From positions 22,686,383 through 22,750,382 of the forward strand of contig JACGWO010000005.1 in NCBI GenBank assembly GCA_034509735.1: a stretch of 64,000 bases of DNA, read 5' to 3'. Both the position numbers and the translations under genes were made by a program. Origin of the DNA: Sesamum alatum. Taxonomy: Eukaryota > Streptophyta > Magnoliopsida > Lamiales > Pedaliaceae. A model generated the notes under the pieces. The model did no database searches, had not been told where the DNA came from, and saw nothing but the letters and a program-made list of their open reading frames with translations. Shown one piece after another: positions 56,291 through 64,000 of the stretch. Numbering within the stretch: the stretch's first letter is position 1; each line of letters starts with the position of its first letter.

Positions 56291-56852
56291 CTCAAAAAAA
56301 CACACACGCACACATAGTATTCTCTACAACTCTCATCTCTCATCTCTCTCAAGATTTCGTCCATCCCCTTCTTTTCTCTCCAAGAATTATACTTTGTTCT
56401 TCTTGATTTTATTCAAGTTAAGAACATAAGAGACATTGATTGCATTAATTCATAGCGTGTATCGATGTCTCTTCTCCCCAAATAATTTCTTGCTAGCACG
56501 AGCGTTGTTTGCTTTCCGGTGGAGCGAGTGAGATGATTTAGAGGGTCTCTTCTTGAGATCTTGGTGCAAAACGGGGAACAATGCATGTAGCCGAACGAAG
56601 ACAAAACTACAACGGGGTAGGTTCTTTAATTATGTTTTTCGTTTCTAATTCTATGGCCTCCATGTTGTGTTTTATTGAATATGAGATACACCGAACGCCC
56701 GGGAGAATCAAGGGCACATCCCTTGATTCGTTTATGTACGTTATGCATGATTTAAATTCCATTTAATTATGCTTTGTAATTTTTTATTACGCACTATTTC
56801 GCGCTTCCGCTATACGCGCTTATCTCCCGGGCCGATCCACACATTCTTTCAG

Positions 56853-56864
56853 TGGTATCAGAGC
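56853..56864 (+). other. C2 primer-binding site
   Basis: TGGTATCAGAGC, a perfect initiator tRNA-Met match, one base after the LTR. Followed by CCGATTCGGTGTATAGGCC, close to A1. Confidence 0.93.
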
Positions 56865-59153
56865 CCGATTCGGTGTATAGGCCTAGAATTCTATGTGCTA
56901 TGTGCGTTTAAGCATGATAAACGTGTTTTTGATTTACGTTTATAGCATGTTTATCGTAGATATTTATTGGCGTTTAATTTTGCATGGGATTTTGGATCTT
57001 GGTTTTCTTGAATGTGTTAATACATGTTCTAGGGTTGTATTTATCTTGTGGTTCAGAAAATAGCATGAAAAAGTCAAAAAAGAGTGAAAAACGGCGAACC
57101 GGCAGCAGCAGCACGCTGGCCGCGCGCACAGGGGCGCGGCCGGGCACGCGTGCAGGCAGGGGCCTGCGCGCGCCCGGCCAGCGCGCCCAGCGCGCGCGCT
57201 GTGCCGGCCGCGCGCGCCGTGCGCCTGGCCGGCCGGCTGTGCCGTTTTCCGTTTCTCTCCCGTTTTTTGGCTCGTTTTTTCAAAACTATTGTTGCTGAAT
57301 TATTTTTATGATATTTTATGCATTATTCTAAACCCGTTGACTTAGAAAATTTATTTTTGAGATTTGGAATTTCCTAAAATAAATATTGCTTGGTTGATGA
57401 GGAAAGAGTTTCCTAACAAGATTTAATTTTTGCAATGGTTGCACCAATGATCAAAATTCATATGTGAAATTTCGCAATAATTTCTGCGTTTTATGATGTT
57501 GGACATCATGGTTATTTTATGGCTTGAGTATGAGTAGATCTTGACATGTATTAATATTGCACAAATTGTTGGATTTCGGAATTCTTGAATAAATGGGCAT
57601 ATTCTTGAATTGTTGATTTTTGTGTTTCAGAAAATTTGATTTTTCTGTATAATTCTGGGAATTTTTCTAAATTAATTAACTTGGGGCATTTTAATTTTGG
57701 TTGAGATTTTATATTTCATAGAATTAATATTGCCTTGTTAATTATGGAAAAGGTTTTTCCAACAAAAATCGTTGTGCATAGGTTGCACTATTATCCAATG
57801 TTTGGTGTGAATATTTTAGATGTAGTTTCTGCATTTATTTTATGGTATGGATTATCATGGATGTTGGTATAGCATATTTTACGTGGAATATGTATTTGTG
57901 CTATTTGTGTTAATTGATTTGACAAAGGATGATCACAAAGCCCCTAGACCGCATGTATGGTTTATTTATATTTATTTGTTGGGTTATGGCCTGTGTGCCT
58001 CTTTATTTTCCTCTCTGTCTCTCTTCTAGTTGCCTTGGAATAATAAGGCTTTCTCTCTCCCTCCTAATGTACTCCCCCAAATGTTTAATTGGGGTTTCTT
58101 ATTTTATGATGTAATGAGAGTAGAATTAGTGGTGAGGTTTTATTTTTTTTTTTTTTTTGTAAATAAAAGTTGCAAGAGAAGACAAGCCCAAGGTGTTGGA
58201 GGCCCATGGGGGTTGCCATCAGATGGCCCACGGAGGATCCATGGAGAAGAAGCCCGGTGTAGGCCCAAGATGGAGAGCCCAAGAAGATAAAGAGGACTTA
58301 CAAGGCCCATGGCATGTAATGGGTTATCAAAACTTGTAATAGCATAGGACCTACCATTAGATTGACCATAGATCCACTGCGGGCTCAGTGGGTCGCATAG
58401 GTTTGGGCTTGTGATCATCCTACAAGGGCGTGCTAGGCTTTATTTTGCATGCGATGCGTATTATATGCTTATGATTATTCGATATGCTTTATGTACGGTT
58501 ACATTCACGCTTAGAATATTTCTGCCATAACGCATGCAATGCAATACTTTATATGTGATGAGGTCTCGTTCCATCAAAACTCTCACTTGGTTAAACCAAG
58601 TTAAATATAGACCCTTAATAAATGGACTAGGACTCTGGGAGTCTGTCCAAGCCTTCCATCCATGGCAAAAGTGAGGAAGATCTTTTAGGTCGATAGCGTG
58701 GTCTCACGAGTCGTGGCACGACTATCGTGCTTAAAAGAAGCTGCACTTTGTCATGAACGATGAGTAGACTGCTGTTACCTGTCTCACGAGTCGTGGAGGT
58801 AGCAGTGAGTCTATGAATCGGTTGATTGGGTTGGGTCTAACGCCCGAATAACGTGATTCGCTTGGAGTCCTCGGGATCACGTGAAAGGGTGAGGCAATTA
58901 TCTTGGGAATCTCGTGGAACGAGAATGGTATGGAATACCTCCCACAGGTTCTTTTCCCATGCGAATCGTAAAAGCGGGGTATGGGGGAGATCGCTGTGGA
59001 TCCCGAGCCCACTAGGAAACGATTTCCCGAAAACAACGTTTGAGAGTGCCGTGTTTTCGTAGAAATAGTGGGAGAGGTTAAGGACTAAAGACCGAGACTT
59101 AACCAAAATATTACTTCATTCTGCTTATTATTTTCTGTTTTATATATTTGTGA
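56865..59153 (+). other. C2 untranslated leader
   Basis: Non-coding, about 2.3 kb. GC-rich block 57090-57245 with GGCCTGCGCGCGCCCGG; two diverged copies of an AT-rich segment (about 57330-57510 and 57690-57860) that is single in A1 and A7; T-run 58143-58158; twin motifs at 58702-58796; then about 200 bp nearly identical to A1 up to 59060, where TATAAATAG has become TAGAAATAG. Confidence 0.87.
58702..58796 (+). promoter_or_regulatory. Twin CACGAGTCGTG motifs in the C2 leader
   Basis: TCTCACGAGTCGTGG at 58702-58716 and 58782-58796, both perfect, 80 bp apart, in an element whose proteins have decayed. Retention here argues that the motif works in cis. Confidence 0.65.
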
Positions 59154-60010
59154 ATGTCTAAGAATCCACCAAACACATTACTAAGAGGCTTATGAAAAGG
59201 GAACCAATTACACGAATTGACTGCGAAATCTTAAGATGGTCTTAGATTTCCAGAACCTTAACTCACATAACCGGATGAGGACGTTCCTCAGCGCTTGCCG
59301 GAGGGGTCGACAACTAAGGCAACGCTTGGCGTTCAAAAGTTGAAGGATGACCACCTCCAAGTAGGATATAATGATGTTGGCTCAAACTATGCTTCGTTTG
59401 CATCATGTCTGTATGGTCTTGGACCAGCATGTGGGGTAAAATGCAACGAAGGCATGTTTGGAGCTAAGATGACGGAAGGGATGTCGGTACAAAGAACATG
59501 GAGTGATGATGCAATCCCTAGTGGAGAAGCTCAAAAGACCTCCACGTCAGTTTTGAAAAGGAGATGTACATTGACATGATCTTTCAGTCTCTTCCTCCCT
59601 CCTGCAAACTATTAATTATCAACATGAATAAGCTTAGAAAAGATCTTCATAGGTTGGTAATTATGTTGGTCTAGTACGAAGCAACGATTGCAAAATCTAC
59701 GCCGTCGGTACTAGTAGGAGAGGCTTCAACCTCCATAGCGAAAGGCAAGGGTGCCAGACGCTAAAAGAGGAAGAAGGGTAAGGTAACATCAACTATTAAA
59801 GCACTTCAAGTGTTGTTCCTTTACAACACAAGGTGGAGGTAAAGGAAAGAGCAAAAGGTTCAAGCAGTCAAGTTCATAGATTCTAAGAACGTAAGCATTC
59901 ACTGTCGTAAAGAGGGCCATTGAAAAAGGGAGTATCCTGAACCTCTCTCCAATGTAGGTAAAATTTGATATTGAGTATTAACATGATCATCTTTTATCTA
60001 TTTGGTATTT
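59154..60010 (+). pseudogene. C2 gag remnant
   Basis: ATG TCT AAG at 59154 still marks the start, but similarity to A7 gag is only patchy: a CGAAATCTTAAGATGGTCTTAGAT segment in place of the LRNLRIVLD codons, FGAKMTEGMSVQ, and a knuckle-like IHCRKEGH followed by a stop where relatives have Trp. Many insertions, deletions and stops; no coding capacity. Confidence 0.82.
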
Positions 60011-62270
60011 GATACCATTCCTATCACTAATATGCGGGTGGTTTGCAGAAAGTGAATAAGGACTTAAAAGCCAAGAACAGTTCTACGATTCAACAATGGC
60101 AAGGTCCAATGATGAAAAGGACTAGAGACTTGTTAGGCCCATAATCGTGATCATGTTAGGATAATATAGGAAATTACGTAACCTAGCATGATCAAAAGTA
60201 TGTCTCTTTGTTGGACAAAGGTTTTATCACATACATATTTGATCAAACAAAATTATTGAATATTGATTCATGTTTGCTAGTGTTTGTACGTAAATTCCTA
60301 AAATACCATCCCATAAAAGGTTTATGGATACTCAGAATTCAAATCAACTAAGTGGATTAATCAAGACCAACATACAAATTTGGCATCTACAACAGCTAGG
60401 ACGTTTCTTCTTATTAAAAGATAAGTAAACTGGAAAGTTCGATGAATCTAGAAATAGATGATTCGAATCGACTAAATTTACGAGTCTTTTATAAAGAAGA
60501 AAGTCCCAAAGCTCTTTGTTGGACAAACTAGGCTTGCCAAATAGTGTATTGGAAGGGAGCCAATAAGACAACTGTAGGTTACTAATACACAAGACCATAA
60601 GAGGGTTCAAAAGTCTAAAGGTCCCATAGGAGGTTTGGGAATTAGACTTAAGGAGGTGAACCATAAATGGTTGCAAAATTAAACCTGTTTCGATAGGATC
60701 GAAAAGGCCGTGTATTTAGTGGGAGATCTTGAGCATCCAAGTTGAGAATGGAATTCTCAATGAAACGTTTCCTGTAAAGGCCAAGTATGACAATCTCTGA
60801 TAAAGGGAACGATCGAATCTCGTTGGACGAAGATCGATCGAAGTTTCGCCCAATTACCTTAGCCCGTGTAGACATAGACTCAAAATTGCCAACGTAAGGA
60901 ACGTGGCACTTTGCTAGGAGTCACACACAAGGAGCCATGGTTTGGCAAGCCTGTGTCCCGACAAAGTCCTTGAGCATGTAGAAGGATCCTACATACATCA
61001 ACGGACTAGTGGGAGACAAATTAGACTCGGTGTCTAATTTGTACAAGTTTACGACAGAATAATACTAACGTTGCTTAGAATCACATTTCTTAAATTGATC
61101 ATATTCCAAGTCCCCTTAAGAATGAACCCGAATGTCGTAAGAGGTACGAGTGATCCGGATATGTTCGGTCAAATTTGGATAGTAATCCAAAAGACCTGCG
61201 GAACGTGATGTTGGACATCGTAGTAGGATTTATGGAGAGGAGCCATAGAATCCACTAGGAAATTCAAACAAGGTTTGGCACACCGCATAACTGGATCATT
61301 CGTTTTGACGAGCTCATACGGAGCATGACTCGGTCTTAAACGACGTAGGTGATCAGTGGGAGTAGAAATGGTGTTCCATGTGTTTAAGTGTGTAATGTCT
61401 TGATCCATGGATGAATTGAAGACACTAGGAATCACTAAAACACAACTGTAACTCACGAAAATTCTCCATGACATTTTAAGGGTTCCCAAATACATTGAGT
61501 TTTTTCAAAGATTCAGTCAGTGATAGACTGATGAGAAAACTCAAACATGTAGAGGGACAAGTTGTTCGAGACTCAGTCATAGTAAGACTGATGAGAAAAC
61601 TTGGATACTATGCATAAAGCATCAAGCCATTCAAGACTTAGTCACGGTGGACTAATGAGAAGGCTTGGATGTTGAGTATCCCCTACGTCTTAACCCTAGG
61701 CAAACATATGATATGTTTACTCAGTGCATAGGAACCGATGTTGAGAGTGCTTCTAGCATGGCTCAACATAAATCAGTAATGCACTGAGGGGTTGAAGACA
61801 ACAATCAAGAACGATCCTTAGTACCTGAATAAGGACTAAAGATGTGTTCATGATGCACCGTCTGTTGAGAGTTGCTTTGGAAGGCTAAAGCGATACTAGC
61901 TTCCAGAGCATAAGTGAAAACCAGTTAGTCTCAAAGGTATGCATAGTCAGGCCCAATGACGAGTGCATCGGATAGTGGTCACTGATGAAAACTGCGTCCA
62001 GAGGATGGACGTGGCGCCTAGCATGACCAAGCCATGTTCGCCTATATCGCAGGCAACTTGGCTATGGGAGTATTGGCACGAGATCTCATCACAAGATCCA
62101 CGAAAATATTCTTAGACAACCACCATCTCTAGGAGCAATGGTGGATAGAGGTAACACGGTTAGACCGTATTGCTTCGCAAGGAAATATAAGTAGACTCAC
62201 AATACCTTAGTCGGTATCGTAGATTACTCATACTCGGAGGATTCTGAACAAAGTGGGTAATTGACTTATT
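60011..62270 (+). pseudogene. C2 pol remnant
   Basis: Order is preserved but heavily decayed and shortened, about 2.3 kb against about 3.5 kb in A7. Scattered matches: a protease/pre-integrase stretch near 60060-60330, an integrase finger-like stretch near 60470-60540, an integrase C-terminal-like stretch near 60950-61060, RT-like pieces near 61290-61400 and 61500-61700, and RNase H-like sequence near 61870-62200. No frame stays open past about 110 codons and I see no YVDD box. This is identification by position and patches, not by clear domains. Confidence 0.72.
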
Positions 62271-62274
62271 GGTC

Positions 62275-62285
62275 AAGTGGGAGAT
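62275..62285 (+). other. C2 polypurine tract
   Basis: AAGTGGGAGAT immediately before the 3' LTR, identical to the B2 and A4 tracts despite the ruined coding region next to it. Confidence 0.9.
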
Positions 62286-64000
62286 TGTTAGAATAGGTGA
62301 GCAGAAAGTCAATGGTATTGGCTGTTCTGAGAACCATTCGTCAATCTGTGAACAAGTAATATTATGTTAATGAATGTAGTAAGGATTCATAGGCATGAGT
62401 TTGTTGTACTTACTGCTTGCATCGTTACGATGTCACAACAAACGCCCACAGACTGAAATAACATTTCGGCAAAATTGGAACTACGCTTGGAGGTAGGTTC
62501 ATGAAATCAGTTTCGCCGAATCAGTCTGAAATACTCCAAGTCAAAGGAATCTCGAGACAGGGCATCGAGAATCCATTTGAGACTTGCAATAAGCATCTGC
62601 TGTCGTGTTTCATCGACAGGTGACGAGGATCGTCTAAGCAGTGTTAGTGGGTCGGCCTGCTGGGGAGCGGCCGACTGAGGTGACTCGCGGGAATCGTCAT
62701 ATGGAAGCCACTCGGGCTTGGTCGGTATGACTTGTATTCCCGGTTCCGATAGTACGGGATTAGTCCTCGGACTTGAGGATCACGGCAGTCCCCTACATAC
62801 TAAGGCTGTATCTTGGATATGGTGAAATTTGACCGGTTATATTACATTGTCATCATAAGCCTCATCCAGTGCAGTCGGAGTATGTAAGAATGGTGAATTC
62901 CAAGATAGGATCTGTCCCCTGTCAAACGATATGACAGCAAGATCTCATATGCGCTCGGAGATGGTTTAGACTCACAAAGTCTATGGCCATAGCACTTGAT
63001 GTAGAGGGAAAGGATTTCCTACGTCGAGTTAAACCTATCTCGAGCATTATGCATAGTTGCCTAGTCAAGAATACGAACCGACCCCTAGACTAAAGGCCGG
63101 GAGACAGGCGACAATAGGACCGTACCCGTACGTATCGAGCATCGGTAGGACCGCACCTGCATATAACTCGGAGCCTAAATGTTCACACCATAAATTCACC
63201 TAGTCTCTAGTGCCATGGACCGTTGCTAGATGGCCACCCATGGTAACGGACTACTTTGGTTATGAAATAATAAGAAGTAGGTCCAAGTCTAGCTGAAAGG
63301 TGAACCTAAAGAGTCACACCCGCTACACCAAATGAAAGGGAATTAATTTGGAATTAATTCCGGGAGAAGGTTTAATTTAATGGAATTAAATTATACTTCT
63401 TGGAGATTCAAGCCTCGATGAATTATTTGGAATAATCGGGCTTGAGTTCATAAATTAGATTTATGAATTTTATAAAGCGTGGGCTTTCCTTTTAATTAGA
63501 TTAAAAGGGTGAATTAATTAATTAGTGGGCTTGGTATATTAAATAGGATTTAATATAAAGTCCATGGGACTATTTAATTTAGAATTAAATAAGTCCTTTC
63601 CATTAATTAATTAATGGGCTTAGTATATTAAATATGATTTAATATAAAGTCCATGGGATTATTTAATTTAGAATTAAATAGGCCCATTCCATAAAGCCCA
63701 TCAAAATGGATGGACAAGATTTGATCTAGAGAACAATGAGATGAAGGGCCATGATTAATTTGACTTAATCAAAGCCTAATTTGACTAGGATTTGACTAGG
63801 TCAAAATCCTAGTCAAAGTGTGTCTCTTTGGAAGAGTTTGAGAAGGAATAGGAAATTCCATCTTCTATAAATACTCAAAAAACACACACGCACACCTAGT
63901 ATTCTCTACAACTCTCATCTCTCATCTCTCTCAAGATTTCGTCCATCCCCTTCTTTTCTCTCCAAGAATTATACTTTGTTCTTCTTGATTTTATTCAAGT
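62286..64000 (+). repeat. C2 3' LTR (runs off the window)
   Basis: Starts TGTTAGAATAGGTGAGC. Same content as the 5' LTR with two instead of three tandem units. Palindrome 62981-62992, W-box cluster about 63759-63818, TATAAATA 63866-63873. About 0.4 kb of LTR lies beyond 64000. Confidence 0.94.

Larger units (their letters stand above)
54613..56851 (+). repeat. C2 5' LTR (2239 bp)
   Basis: TGTTAGAATAGGTGACC to ACATTCTTTCA. Contains hairpin, palindrome, core, a three-unit ~90-bp tandem repeat, W-box cluster, TATA box and the CA/CT stretch. No ORF of note. Confidence 0.94.
54613..64000 (+). mobile_element. C2: C-family element with decayed gag-pol and near-identical LTRs
   Basis: 5' LTR 54613-56851, PBS 56853-56864, leader to about 59153, ruined gag-pol to 62270, polypurine tract, 3' LTR from 62286 to beyond the window end. 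In the first roughly 760 aligned LTR bases I count about 16 differences (near 2%). The coding region, against A7, is far more diverged and has many frameshifts. Intact cis-elements with dead proteins point to a non-autonomous element mobilised in trans. Confidence 0.93.

Noticed and set aside
59154..62270. C2 internal region as a captured host gene
   Set aside because: Patches in the correct order match gag, zinc finger, integrase and RNase H of A7, so it is decayed gag-pol rather than a transduced gene.
1..64000. Host protein-coding genes, tRNA or rRNA genes
   Set aside because: Every stretch longer than about 100 bp could be assigned to an LTR, leader or gag-pol remnant of families A-E. 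No exon-like open frame with a non-transposon product was seen.

Overview
The window is plant nuclear DNA, most likely from a eudicot with a repeat-rich genome. It consists almost entirely of nested Ty1/copia LTR retrotransposons, and I found no host gene, tRNA, rRNA or CRISPR array. Signs of a plant are the Ty1/copia gag-pol order (gag, protease, integrase, reverse transcriptase, RNase H), primer-binding sites matching initiator tRNA-Met, W-box-rich promoters and many solo LTRs. The species cannot be named from sequence alone.

The family names below are mine. Families A, B and C have LTRs of about 2.0-2.2 kb that begin with nearly the same 17 bases (TGTTAGAATAGGTGACC). D is a B-like relative. 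All have a 1.3-2.3 kb untranslated leader and an Angela/Tork-like gag-pol. E is an unrelated small element (about 4.8 kb, 193-bp LTRs, Ale/Retrofit-like).

Layout, left to right. 1-6139: C-family LTR (C1, minus) split by the complete young element E1 (1223-5995, TSD GTAAC). 6140-6989: pol remnant P0. 6990-12783: A1 (plus), cut by B1. 12784-30207: a B LTR (B1, plus) containing A2 (13758-29617, TSD TGTGG), which contains solo LTR A3 (TSD GGAAT), which contains element B2 (16352-27737, TSD TGAGA), which contains solo LTR B3 (16627-18848, TSD CGGAA). Counting A1, this is a six-deep nest. 30208-38147: A4 (minus). 38148-54612: leader, PBS and split LTR of D1 (minus), interrupted by solo LTRs A5 (TSD ATGCG) and A6; A6 is itself split by A7 (42514-52486). 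54613-64000: C2 (plus), whose 3' LTR runs off the window.

Only E1 looks close to functional. Its LTRs differ by one base, but gag-pol is broken by two single-base frameshifts. A1, A4, A7 and B2 keep recognisable domains with stops and frameshifts. C2 is the most interesting element: its gag-pol is decayed almost beyond recognition, yet its two LTRs differ by only about 2% by hand count and its PBS, leader and polypurine tract are intact. That pattern fits a non-autonomous element copied recently by proteins made elsewhere. Comparing A, B and C also exposes candidate cis-acting elements: a repeated CACGAGTCGTG motif in the leader, a TATAAATAG box just upstream of gag, a palindrome with symmetric substitutions, a hairpin, a CCATGG-bounded core in the LTR, and a W-box cluster beside the LTR TATA box.
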